This document shows positions 8,493 through 17,093 of a stretch of 64,000 nucleotides of DNA, piece by piece. The DNA comes from a virus. A program made the position numbers and the translations under genes. The stretch is from positions 62,001 to 126,000 of IMG/VR virus record IMGVR_UViG_3300035703_000020. One strand, given 5' to 3'. The first letter of the stretch is position 1, and each line of letters starts with the position of its first letter. Below the pieces are notes generated by a model that saw only the letters and a program-made list of their open reading frames with translations, was not told the DNA's origin and did not search any database.

Positions 8493-10159
8493 CCGAAGCA
8501 CTCCCACAGTCGCAGATAGGGCCGCTGGCAACGACCCTCTACGCCGAGACGCAGCCCGTTGTAAAATTCCTCAACCCCGACGCAGCGAGGGTCATCGGCT
8601 TCTCGCCCGTCCCCACAGTCTGGGGGAGGGCGACCGGACGCCCCATATACGACCGCCTGCCGTCCGCGAGCGAGGCCTACGTCACAGACTACGAGGCCGG
8701 GAACAGGGTCAAGATCTTCATTGGCGACCAGAACGTCGCCACCGGCTCGGGCACGCTCCAGGTCGGAGCTTGGCAGCCCGATCCAGGCATCCTGGTCGTC
8801 CAGAGCGGCACCCTCGTGTGGAGGAACGGCCCGGTCGACGTCGAAGCCCTCGCGATCAAGCTCTCGGCCCTCAACGAGGGCGGCGGGCTGCAGGACGGCG
8901 AGTACCAGGTCGGCTACATCATGCGGTACGAGGCGGACACGTCCGCCAAGTACAAGGAGTACAAGGTCGAGGACTACTCCCTGGCCGCCAGCGCGACCGT
9001 GTACGGCGCGACGGCCGCCGCCGAGCAGTACCCGGTGGAGGTGGCGTTTACCGACGAGCTCGACACGAGCTGGAGGCCCTCGGACAGCGGGTACGTCGGC
9101 GGTTACGACGACGGCCAGGCGCTCATCCTCGACTTCACGCAGCCCGTCAAGGCCGAGAGGTTCACGCTGACCGCCTCGGCGGTCGAGTACGCCACCGCGA
9201 AGTGCTCGGCCTACTGGTCCGACGACGGCATCATCTGGCACCTCGACGACAGGGTGTGGGAGCCCAAGGGCGGCCGGTGGGACATCACCGTGTCCACGCA
9301 GGAGCGCCATAGGTATTGGCGCCTGTACTTCTGGTCCGGCGTCGTCGACGTGCAGCAGTTCGCGTACACCGGGACCGCGCTGTACGCCGACCAGCGCCGC
9401 ACCGGCGCGGTGTCGGTCGCGGAGCCGTACCTGGACGAGCTCTACGAGCAGGTCGACGGCGCGCACATCATGCTGGCCGCGATCGAGGTCCGCGGCAACG
9501 AGGTCGTGCGCGTCGAGGACTACCGCCTCTCGCAGATCACCTACCAGCAGTTTCAGCCGGTGGCGTCCTGGATCACGTCGTTCCAGGACGAGTCGCTGCG
9601 CAGGTACTTCACCGACGTGGAGAAGTACGCGGAGCGGTGGATGGCCCCTCCCACGGCGGCGTACGGGATCTACGACGAGCTGCTGTACGACAACACGTTC
9701 GAGATCGGGTCAGACCTCGACTATCCGAGGTTGGAGCTGCCGTCGGTGGTCCGCCTCGAGGCCGGGTACTACTTCACGTACGACGACATAGACATCCGGA
9801 TAGACGGGGAGCAGAACTACTACCAGAACCCGGTCCTGCTCGACATCCCGACGCCGGAGATAACGACGGAGACCGGCATCCCGATCGCCACGACCGACAA
9901 CCGGGCCCTCGCGATCGACCGGCCAAGGTCGACGATGATGTACTCGTTCAAGGGTAAGAGTGATTCGCTCGGCCTTGCGACCAACCCCGGCGATCTCCAG
10001 ATCCAGGGCGATGAGGTCACCGTGTACGAATCGTCAAGCGCGATCGCACCGTACCACGTGACCAACGTCGCGGCCCCAGAGGACGACAGCGACCTGTCCA
10101 CGAAAGCGTACGTGGACGCCGCACTCATCGTGAATATGGACAATGGCGCATACGACTGA
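8489..10159 (+). CDS. Baseplate-associated protein with F5/8C-like carbohydrate-binding region
   Basis: 556 residues. About residues 190-300 resemble a discoidin / F5/8 type C jelly roll: L-D-T-S-W-R-P-S-D-S-G-Y, L-I-L-D-F-T-Q-P-V-K-A-E-R-F-T-L-T-A-S, Y-W-S-D-D-G-I-I-W-H and H-R-Y-W-R-L-Y-F-W. Such domains bind glycans, so surface recognition is plausible. The last ~40 residues (E-D-D-S-D-L-S-T-K-A-Y-V-D-A-A-L) form the T-K-x-Y-V-D fibre module, and the protein ends M-D-N-G-A-Y-D. It is translationally coupled upstream by ATGA and overlaps the next gene by 17 bases. The exact baseplate position is unknown. Confidence 0.6.
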   Translation: MTEALPQSQIGPLATTLYAETQPVVKFLNPDAARVIGFSPVPTVWGRATGRPIYDRLPSASEAYVTDYEAGNRVKIFIGDQNVATGSGTLQVGAWQPDPGILVVQSGTLVWRNGPVDVEALAIKLSALNEGGGLQDGEYQVGYIMRYEADTSAKYKEYKVEDYSLAASATVYGATAAAEQYPVEVAFTDELDTSWRPSDSGYVGGYDDGQALILDFTQPVKAERFTLTASAVEYATAKCSAYWSDDGIIWHLDDRVWEPKGGRWDITVSTQERHRYWRLYFWSGVVDVQQFAYTGTALYADQRRTGAVSVAEPYLDELYEQVDGAHIMLAAIEVRGNEVVRVEDYRLSQITYQQFQPVASWITSFQDESLRRYFTDVEKYAERWMAPPTAAYGIYDELLYDNTFEIGSDLDYPRLELPSVVRLEAGYYFTYDDIDIRIDGEQNYYQNPVLLDIPTPEITTETGIPIATTDNRALAIDRPRSTMMYSFKGKSDSLGLATNPGDLQIQGDEVTVYESSSAIAPYHVTNVAAPEDDSDLSTKAYVDAALIVNMDNGAYD

Positions 10160-10349
10160 GGTAGTTTCCGCGGACGTCCAGGTGACTGGCGTCCTCGACA
10201 TGCGCACGAACCGCATCACCGGGCTCGATCTGGACCTCGACTTCTACCCGCAGCTCCCAGAGGACGGCGCGAGCAAGAAGTACGTCGACTTCACGCGCAA
10301 CGCGATCATAGAGGCTCTGCCAGCACTCGTCAACAACGGGACGTTCTGA
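10143..10349 (+). CDS. Short fibre-module protein (68 aa)
   Basis: 68 residues: M-R-T-N-R-I-T-G-L-D, then P-E-D-G-A-S-K-K-Y-V-D and a C-terminal N-N-G-T-F. This is the common fibre element 'N-N-x-I-T-N-L ... A-T-K-K-Y-V-D', here as a free-standing gene. It is a close structural copy of the C-terminus of the preceding protein, which it overlaps by 17 bases. It is probably a small spike or linker component; the function is inferred from the module only. Confidence 0.6.
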   Translation: MAHTTEVVSADVQVTGVLDMRTNRITGLDLDLDFYPQLPEDGASKKYVDFTRNAIIEALPALVNNGTF

Positions 10350-10353
10350 AGAG

Positions 10354-13300
10354 ATGCCTCGCCAGATATTTGATGTAGAGCAATACGAACTCCGCGGGAC
10401 GCTCCCGCAGACCTACACCGAGGGCCAGAAGACGGTTCTCAACAGGGTCGTCTCGCGCGTAAACGGCCAGCTCGACTGGACCGCCCAGCTGCTCGGCTTC
10501 AACGGCCCGCGCTACTGGGGCAACGCGTCCACCGACGCCGAGGGCAACTACGAGTTCATCGGCCTGCCGCAGACGGTCGCGGAGAAGCGCGCGCTGCAGG
10601 TCGGCGCGTTTGGCGTCTACAGTAAGGACAAGCCGTACGAGTCCTGGCCGGCGCCGTTCAACCGCAAGGCCGTCGGCGCGTCGGCCGACCTGACCTTCTC
10701 GGCGGAGGACCGCGACGGGCAGGTAGCCGTCTGGCCGTTCGCCCAGGACCGCAATTTCACCTTCGAGAAGTCCCCCTACCTGGTGGTGGGCGGGGCCTAC
10801 ACGTTCGACCAGCTCGTCGACGTCTCGGTCTTCAACGCCGACCCCGACACGGTCGAGGTCATCCAGGATCTCGACCAACGCGTGACGCGCGTCCGCGTCC
10901 TGAGCGACGACGTCCAGTTCATCTCGGTGTTCCTGACCGAGTCGCCCGACGCCAAGCCCTTCACCTTCACCACGCGAAAGTGGGAGGACCCGTCCGACTG
11001 GGACGACGACCAGGTCCGGGAGCAATTCCTAGGCGCCTGGGGCAGCAAGGGCAACCAGCTGTCGATGCACTTCGCGTTCGACGCCCTCGACCTGCACGGC
11101 TTCAACGAGGTCGAGGCGCTCTCGCTCGACAAGATCACCGGGGCGCTCAAGATCGAGCGGCTGCTCGGGCTGATCGGACTCAAGCCAGGGCCGATGGCCG
11201 CCCTGGTCTCCGCCCCGTACGCGTTCGAGGTCGAGGGCTGCGAGGTGACGGGGCCCTTCAGCCCGTCCGTCGACTTCGAGTCCACGTCGGTCACGATCAC
11301 CACCAATGACTTCTTCGACATCGTCACGGAGGACGGCCGCGTCATAGCCACCGACGAGGGGTCGTGCGGCGTCCAGGATTACATCTTCATGCTCACCGAC
11401 GGCAACGACGGCGAGGGCGGGCTGGTAGACTTCGACAACGGCTTCTTCCCCGACGAGGGGAACGTGGGCTGCTTCACCGATAACGGGACGCTCGAGCTGC
11501 CGGGGTCGGCCACCGGCGAGATGAACAACGGGGAGTACGAGCTGATCGGCGACTTCCCGACAGAGGCCAACGGGATATACGACCAGAACCCACTCTCGAT
11601 CTGCCAGACAGACCCCGACACAACCCCGACAGGTACCCTGTCCAACGGCGAGTACCCGGGCGACTACTACCCCAACCCCGGCGGCTCGGTCGATAACGAC
11701 GGCACCTACGACATCAGCATCGAGCAGCTGATGACGGAGGACCTGAGGCTCATCTCCGCCAACAACGAGTCCTTCGACTACAGCGGCTGCTACAGGGAGC
11801 CCGACGAGACCTACGGGGTCTGCGAGACCTGCGACTACACCCTCACGCTGCGCCAGACGTACGACACGACCCCGAACGAGATCGCGACGGACCCCGGCCC
11901 CGAGGCCAGCATCCCGATCGGACTCAACGGGTTCATGCGCGACGAGCCGATCTCCTGCGGGCTGGACAACGGCACGTTCGAGGACGCGGTCCTGACGAAC
12001 TTCTACCTCGACCGCGCGCGGACGGTCCTCTGGGAGGACATCGTGCCGGTGAACTCCTTCACCGTCGAGACAAGGGCGCAGGGCACGTTCACCATCACCG
12101 AGGTCGGGGGCCTGTTCGAGTTCCTGGCGCGCGACCGCTTCGTGGCTATCCCACCGCCCTCAAACGCTACGAACGGCGGGGTCGTCGACGACGGCTCCTA
12201 CGGGGATCTCAACCCGAACGCGCTGACGCGCTTCGACCTCAACCTGCCGGACCAGGACATCTTCGGGGGCATCCTCGACCTGGGCGACCTGTCGCCCGCG
12301 GTCGGCACCACCGCGTGGGACTGGGGCGTCGTCTACACGGTGCCGTTCAACGGCGTGGTCGACCAGCAGCAGGCGGACTACGCCATCTACGACGGCATCT
12401 ACGACCAGGACCCGGCGCTCAACTGCCCCGAGCCGCAGGCGCCCGAGATCAACATTAACTACTTCGACCTGGTCACCGACGTGCTCGGCGAGCCGGGCCC
12501 CATCCTCGTGTCCGACTCCGGGGTGGACAACGAGATCGTGCTCACCGCGTCCGGGGACGAGGAGGACGGGTACGACGGGATGACCATCGCCTTCGACGGC
12601 CTGGAGCTCGCCGAGCTCGCCTTCGACTACGAGGCGAAGACGCCGTTCGCGATGACGGAGTTCCCGTCCATCGAATGGGTGGTCGACCTGCAGTTGAACA
12701 ACGGGACCTTCTACCCCGTATCCGACCAGGGGGCGTGGATGGGCACCGACGACGGAGACTTCGACGAGCGCATGGAGTTCGTGCAGCTCGGCTCCATCGC
12801 GTCCGAGTTCGACTCAGAGCTCGACGCCATAGGCCTGAACTTCCGCGGCGGCCTCCTGACCTTCGACGACGGCGAGTTCGACCAGCTCGTCGAGCCCAAC
12901 TGCGACTTCGAGGGCGGCAGCCCGTGCGCGCTCGTCGACGGAGGGGTCCTCATCGAGGGCGTCGACTACAATGAGCCCGACACGAACTGCTTCGAGGAGT
13001 GCGGCAAGATCGACAGCGGCCTGTACCAGTTCTACGGCTTCATCCCGCCGGCCTTCCCGGTCATCGACGGCCAGGGGTCGCGGGTCATCCCGGACTCCTG
13101 CGTCCTGTACGACAACTCGACCTACGACCGCGTCCCGCGCCCTGACGTGGCCGGGGGCGGTTACTACTCGTGCACCACGTACGACAACTCCGTCTACCCG
13201 TTCACCGGGATCTACGACTGCAACCTCGAGGAGTGGGGCGAGTTCGGGCTCAGCCCGAGCGGCGTCTACGCGGACCAGGGCGAGTACACCGACGCGTTCC

Positions 13301-15411
13301 CCGAGAGCTGCGCGCCGTGCGGCTCGGACGAGGAGGGTTTCGACTGCTACGTCAACAACGGCACGATGGAGGACGTGATCCCGTCCTTCACGGCCGACGA
13401 GGGCTTCTACGACAACGCGTTCGAGATCTGCACGCCGTGCACCGCCGAGCCTGAGCCCGTGGTGCCGTGCTACGTGCCGCCCGTCCGCGTGCGGCTGGAC
13501 AAGGTCGTCTATGCCAGCCCCCTCTGGAAGTTCAATCCCTCGGTGATGAATTCCACCACGCCCCTGAGGGTGTGGAAGAACCACGTGCTGGAGGTGGTGG
13601 ACGACGCGTCGGACGAGATCTCGAACGAGAACGTCTCAGAATTCCTGGAGTCCAAGGCGTACCACAACGCGCTCGTTGCCGACCACAACACAGGGCCGGA
13701 GCGGGAGAACTCCTACCGGTACTTCGTGCGCCTCCCGGCCGAGTACTCGAGGAACAGCCGCCAGTGGAACAAGGCGACGAACATCGTCGGCTCGTACGGC
13801 TACTTCTCCTCGGTCTACCCGCTCGCGGACACCGCGGTCAGGCCCTACGACCTGCGCCCGTACCTGTACGACGACGTCTACTGCCAGTGCGCCGCGGACC
13901 TGCCAGACTACGCGATCTTCTACCAGGAGGACTACCTGGTCTCGACGATCAAGGAGGCCCGCATCAACGCCCAGGCCGGCTTCGCCGACTCGCGCATAGA
14001 GTTCGAGGACGCGGCCGAGGTCTTCCCGTTCCAGGCAGGGCTCATCACTGAGTACGACGCGTACGACGAGCGCGAGATAGTTAACGGCGACGGCGAGTGG
14101 GCGGGTACCTACTTCAAGTGGCAGCGGCGTGGCCCGCTGACCGGCTACCTGATCACGGACGTCCTCGACAGCCGCATCCGCGCGGTGGAGTACTCCGAGC
14201 AGCCGGAGGGCGACTACTCGTTCATCAAGGCGCCGAACACGGAGTTCCCGGACGACGTCGACGTGGCGAACTTCGCCAACTACGTGGTCGGCTACGCGTA
14301 CTTCACCGCCGACCTGTCGGCGGCGGACGAGCCCGTGTTCGACCCGGCCGTCAAGTACAGCTGGCGCGAGTGCAACATCCCCAAGTGCGACGACGCGACG
14401 CCGGTGTTTGCCACGGACATCACCAATCTGGAGATCCTCACGGAGGGCGGCTTCAGTATCGGCATCGGCGGCCCGCCGGTCTACGTCGAGGGCGCGGTGG
14501 AGTCTCGCACGGCGTACCTGCTGAACAGGTGCGAGAAGTTCGAGGCCCCGGAGGTCAACATCCAGCAGATCATCGAGCAGCCGTTCTCAGGCGGCAGGCC
14601 GGGTCAGCAGGGGCCCGCCCCGCGGCCCACTGCTCCCCCGTCTGTGTCCATCGACGCCCTGCCCAACGGAGAGCTAAGCGGCCCGGCGCTTTTGACCGGC
14701 TCCGTCTCCGACGCCGGCTCCGTCGACCTCTGGATAGGGACCGACGTGCAGGCGGCCATCTCCGGCTCCTCGTGGTCGTACCAGATGACCAACGAGGACT
14801 TCAACGCCATGCTCGCCCTCGCGCAGGGCAACCCGGCCGAGTTCACCATCCAGGCGACCGCGACGTCGGCCACCGACGCCCGCAGCGCTAAGGCGCGCTA
14901 CAAGGTGGTCGTCAAGCAGCCGGCGGCGCAGGCCGACTTCTTCGTCATCACCTACGGCTTCACCAACGGCAGCGACCTCGACACGCGCACCGGCTTCGTC
15001 GACCCGGTGATCCCTGGATACGTGGGCTGGGGGCAGGGTACCAACCTTGCCCAGCTGACCTGGGGCGGAGACAACACGGGCACGGGCGTGGAGAGCGTCC
15101 TGTTCGACCGCGACACCTTCGAGGCCCAGAACCCCGGCCGCACGACGGTCTCGCTCGACCTCAGGGCGATGTGGTACGGCCCCGTCGGCACCGACCCCGT
15201 GACGATCACCGTGACATCGTACAAGGGCGGCCAGATGGTCAAGAGCGGCCTCACGTGGACCAACCCGACCGCGGAGGCGACCTACACGAACTTCACGTCG
15301 ACCGCGAAGGTCATCAACCTGTTCTCGCGCCAGGGCAGCAACATCGGCCAGCGGGTGGCTATAATCGATCTGGACTACGTGGCCGGCACGGTAAATTACA
15401 GGGACTCGTGA
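10354..15411 (+). CDS. Giant structural protein with about 20 D-N-G-x-Y/F repeats
   Basis: 1685 residues, acidic. The start (Q-T-Y-T-E-G-Q-K-T-V-L-N-R-V-V-S-R-V-N-G-Q-L) is helical and linker-like. Residues ~355-1030 hold about 20 copies of a short [DN]-[ND]-G-x-[YFL] motif (for example D-N-G-T-L, N-N-G-E-Y, D-D-G-S-Y, D-Q-G-E-Y) and many cysteines in C-x-x-C pairs. Residues ~1000-1400 are Tyr-rich. From ~1420 comes a Gln/Pro-rich linker and two beta-sandwich-like regions, the first Ig-like (P-S-V-S-I-D-A-L-P-N-G-E-L-S-G-P). No enzyme motif is visible. It lies between wedge and OB-fold spike genes, so it is probably a baseplate or long side-fibre protein. Confidence 0.6.
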   Translation: MPRQIFDVEQYELRGTLPQTYTEGQKTVLNRVVSRVNGQLDWTAQLLGFNGPRYWGNASTDAEGNYEFIGLPQTVAEKRALQVGAFGVYSKDKPYESWPAPFNRKAVGASADLTFSAEDRDGQVAVWPFAQDRNFTFEKSPYLVVGGAYTFDQLVDVSVFNADPDTVEVIQDLDQRVTRVRVLSDDVQFISVFLTESPDAKPFTFTTRKWEDPSDWDDDQVREQFLGAWGSKGNQLSMHFAFDALDLHGFNEVEALSLDKITGALKIERLLGLIGLKPGPMAALVSAPYAFEVEGCEVTGPFSPSVDFESTSVTITTNDFFDIVTEDGRVIATDEGSCGVQDYIFMLTDGNDGEGGLVDFDNGFFPDEGNVGCFTDNGTLELPGSATGEMNNGEYELIGDFPTEANGIYDQNPLSICQTDPDTTPTGTLSNGEYPGDYYPNPGGSVDNDGTYDISIEQLMTEDLRLISANNESFDYSGCYREPDETYGVCETCDYTLTLRQTYDTTPNEIATDPGPEASIPIGLNGFMRDEPISCGLDNGTFEDAVLTNFYLDRARTVLWEDIVPVNSFTVETRAQGTFTITEVGGLFEFLARDRFVAIPPPSNATNGGVVDDGSYGDLNPNALTRFDLNLPDQDIFGGILDLGDLSPAVGTTAWDWGVVYTVPFNGVVDQQQADYAIYDGIYDQDPALNCPEPQAPEININYFDLVTDVLGEPGPILVSDSGVDNEIVLTASGDEEDGYDGMTIAFDGLELAELAFDYEAKTPFAMTEFPSIEWVVDLQLNNGTFYPVSDQGAWMGTDDGDFDERMEFVQLGSIASEFDSELDAIGLNFRGGLLTFDDGEFDQLVEPNCDFEGGSPCALVDGGVLIEGVDYNEPDTNCFEECGKIDSGLYQFYGFIPPAFPVIDGQGSRVIPDSCVLYDNSTYDRVPRPDVAGGGYYSCTTYDNSVYPFTGIYDCNLEEWGEFGLSPSGVYADQGEYTDAFPESCAPCGSDEEGFDCYVNNGTMEDVIPSFTADEGFYDNAFEICTPCTAEPEPVVPCYVPPVRVRLDKVVYASPLWKFNPSVMNSTTPLRVWKNHVLEVVDDASDEISNENVSEFLESKAYHNALVADHNTGPERENSYRYFVRLPAEYSRNSRQWNKATNIVGSYGYFSSVYPLADTAVRPYDLRPYLYDDVYCQCAADLPDYAIFYQEDYLVSTIKEARINAQAGFADSRIEFEDAAEVFPFQAGLITEYDAYDEREIVNGDGEWAGTYFKWQRRGPLTGYLITDVLDSRIRAVEYSEQPEGDYSFIKAPNTEFPDDVDVANFANYVVGYAYFTADLSAADEPVFDPAVKYSWRECNIPKCDDATPVFATDITNLEILTEGGFSIGIGGPPVYVEGAVESRTAYLLNRCEKFEAPEVNIQQIIEQPFSGGRPGQQGPAPRPTAPPSVSIDALPNGELSGPALLTGSVSDAGSVDLWIGTDVQAAISGSSWSYQMTNEDFNAMLALAQGNPAEFTIQATATSATDARSAKARYKVVVKQPAAQADFFVITYGFTNGSDLDTRTGFVDPVIPGYVGWGQGTNLAQLTWGGDNTGTGVESVLFDRDTFEAQNPGRTTVSLDLRAMWYGPVGTDPVTITVTSYKGGQMVKSGLTWTNPTAEATYTNFTSTAKVINLFSRQGSNIGQRVAIIDLDYVAGTVNYRDS

Positions 15412-15412
15412 T

Positions 15413-16054
15413 ATGAAGGGCGGGCGCAATCTGGAACTCCTCGGCAGGCTGCTCAACAACTACAACCAGGCCGCCCAGTACGCCCGCGATAACGCGGGCA
15501 AGCTGCAGGAGACCGTCGGCCGCGTGGTCGACGTCGATGACCCGAAGGAGGAGGGGCGCATCAGGGTCGTGATCAACGAGGTCGACCCGAAGGTGCTCGA
15601 GGCGCAGGGCTTCCCGCAGGGCGACGCGAAGGAGACGGAGAGCGACTGGATCGAGCCGAACCCCGCGTTCAAGGGCAAGCAGCCCAAGTCGCTCGTCGGC
15701 CTGAAGGTGAAGATCCAACCCAAGCAGGGCGACCCGAACCAGATGGTGTTCGGCGACGTCGTGTACGACAAGGCCGACGACCCAAAGGCCAAGATGCCGG
15801 ACTCGTCGAACATGACGAGGCTCCCGGTGTACAAGGCGGGCGAGCTACCGCCGGCGACCAAGGAGAACGTGGGCTGCGTGATCGTCGAGAGTGGCGGGCC
15901 GCAGGGCTACGACTGGCTCATGGTGTGCCTCAACCGCGGCGGTTACAAGTGGGTCAGGCACATCGATAGGCTGCACATCCACCAGAGCCAGGAGCCTGAC
16001 AGCCACGGGGACAGCGAGGGCAAGGTCAACGACGACGTCGAGGCGACGACCTGA
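15413..16054 (+). CDS. Baseplate spike / hub OB-fold protein (gp5/gpV-like)
   Basis: 213 residues. After a short N-terminal helix comes an OB-fold signature: V-G-R-V-V-D-V-D-D-P-K-E-E-G-R-I-R-V-V-I-N-E-V-D, as in gp5/gpV/VgrG spike bases. A second beta part (G-L-K-V-K-I-Q-P-K-Q-G-D-P-N) follows, and the tail is polar. There is no lysozyme domain and no visible triple-stranded beta-helix repeat, so a separate tip protein or a plain adaptor is likely. Start ATG is 1 base after the upstream stop. Confidence 0.65.
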   Translation: MKGGRNLELLGRLLNNYNQAAQYARDNAGKLQETVGRVVDVDDPKEEGRIRVVINEVDPKVLEAQGFPQGDAKETESDWIEPNPAFKGKQPKSLVGLKVKIQPKQGDPNQMVFGDVVYDKADDPKAKMPDSSNMTRLPVYKAGELPPATKENVGCVIVESGGPQGYDWLMVCLNRGGYKWVRHIDRLHIHQSQEPDSHGDSEGKVNDDVEATT

Positions 16055-16061
16055 CCCCGTC

Positions 16062-16068
16062 GGGTAAA
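16062..16068 (+). promoter_or_regulatory. Recurrent GGGTAAA intergenic element
   Basis: Ends 29 bases before the GTG start at 16098, the same spacing as at 4941, 38245 and 41565. Confidence 0.4.
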
Positions 16069-16097
16069 TCCAAGGGGACAGACCGTCCGACCGTGAC

Positions 16098-17090
16098 GTG
16101 CGCAATAAGTACGCGGTAGACCCGGACGACACCACCTCGGCGGCCCGGGTCAAGTGGTGGGAGACCCTCCCGCTCAATGACGCCGAGCCATACGCCACCG
16201 CCGCCTGGGCCTACACCCAGACCGTGGTCGAGGTGGAAGAGGACTCCGACGAGCCGGGCCCGCTCGGCGACCAGGACGACCTCGACGTTGAAGGAACCCC
16301 GTGGTGGGAGACCATCGGCGGGGAGGGGCCGAAGCCCTACGCGGCGGCGGCGTGGACTTACATCTACGACTCGGACCTCGTCATCGAGCTGGTCGCGGTC
16401 TCCACCACGGAGCTGACCAGGATCGACGCGGGCTACGTCGACGACCCCGAATTCCGCGGGGACTACGACGCCGGGACGTTCGGCAACCCCGCCGACATCT
16501 ACATCGACGGGGTCTTCTACACATCGACGGGGTACGCGATAGAGGTGAAGCGCACATTCGCCGAGATCAAGGTATACGACTCGCTGGCGTCGTCCCCGGG
16601 GCCGCTGCCACTGATCGCCGAGCCCATCGGCAACCTCGTGACCGAGCCCAACGGCGGCGGGGACATCGTTCTCCTCGACCCGTCCACGCTCGGCGACACG
16701 GACCTCGGGACGGACCCGAACGTAGTCCAGCTGGAGACCGACATCCCGCCGCTGGAGTCCCAGGAGGTGCTGGTCAACGGCGGCGGATTCGACGGCTTCG
16801 CCATCGAGTTCCAGCGCCCCTCAACCAGTCAGGACGACATCCCGCCGGGCCAGCTGCTCGGCCAGATCAACTACGAGATATTCGGCTCCGTGGCCACGGT
16901 GACCTCCTGGGAGCACTACAACTGGGAGGACGACACGCCCATCCGCAAGGCCGTCGAGGCGATGCTGAACGGGCTGCCGGAGTCGGTGATCGAGGTCCGG
17001 GTGCTCGACGACCCGACGGCGTTCTGGCAGTCGCTGGGCTTCAACAGGGCCTACAAGGGCGACCCGTACATCCACTACTTCCCGGGCTGA
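16098..17090 (+). CDS. Baseplate-region protein with tandem W-W-E-T repeat and GNAT-like C-terminus
   Basis: 330 residues from a GTG start; no ATG lies near the N-terminus in this frame. The first ~100 residues contain two copies of a W-W-E-T ... P-Y-A-x-A-A-W-x-Y unit (about residues 20-40 and 70-92). The last ~85 residues (from P-P-G-Q-L-L-G-Q-I-N-Y-E-I to F-W-Q-S-L-G-F-N-R-A-Y-K-G-D-P-Y-I-H-Y) read like the end of a GNAT acetyltransferase, including the F-x-x-S-L-G-F signature. The acetyl-CoA pyrophosphate loop (R/Q-x-x-G-x-G/A) is not evident, so it may be a binding fold rather than an enzyme. Its place among baseplate genes suggests a virion component. Confidence 0.5.
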   Translation: MRNKYAVDPDDTTSAARVKWWETLPLNDAEPYATAAWAYTQTVVEVEEDSDEPGPLGDQDDLDVEGTPWWETIGGEGPKPYAAAAWTYIYDSDLVIELVAVSTTELTRIDAGYVDDPEFRGDYDAGTFGNPADIYIDGVFYTSTGYAIEVKRTFAEIKVYDSLASSPGPLPLIAEPIGNLVTEPNGGGDIVLLDPSTLGDTDLGTDPNVVQLETDIPPLESQEVLVNGGGFDGFAIEFQRPSTSQDDIPPGQLLGQINYEIFGSVATVTSWEHYNWEDDTPIRKAVEAMLNGLPESVIEVRVLDDPTAFWQSLGFNRAYKGDPYIHYFPG

Positions 17091-17093
17091 CGA

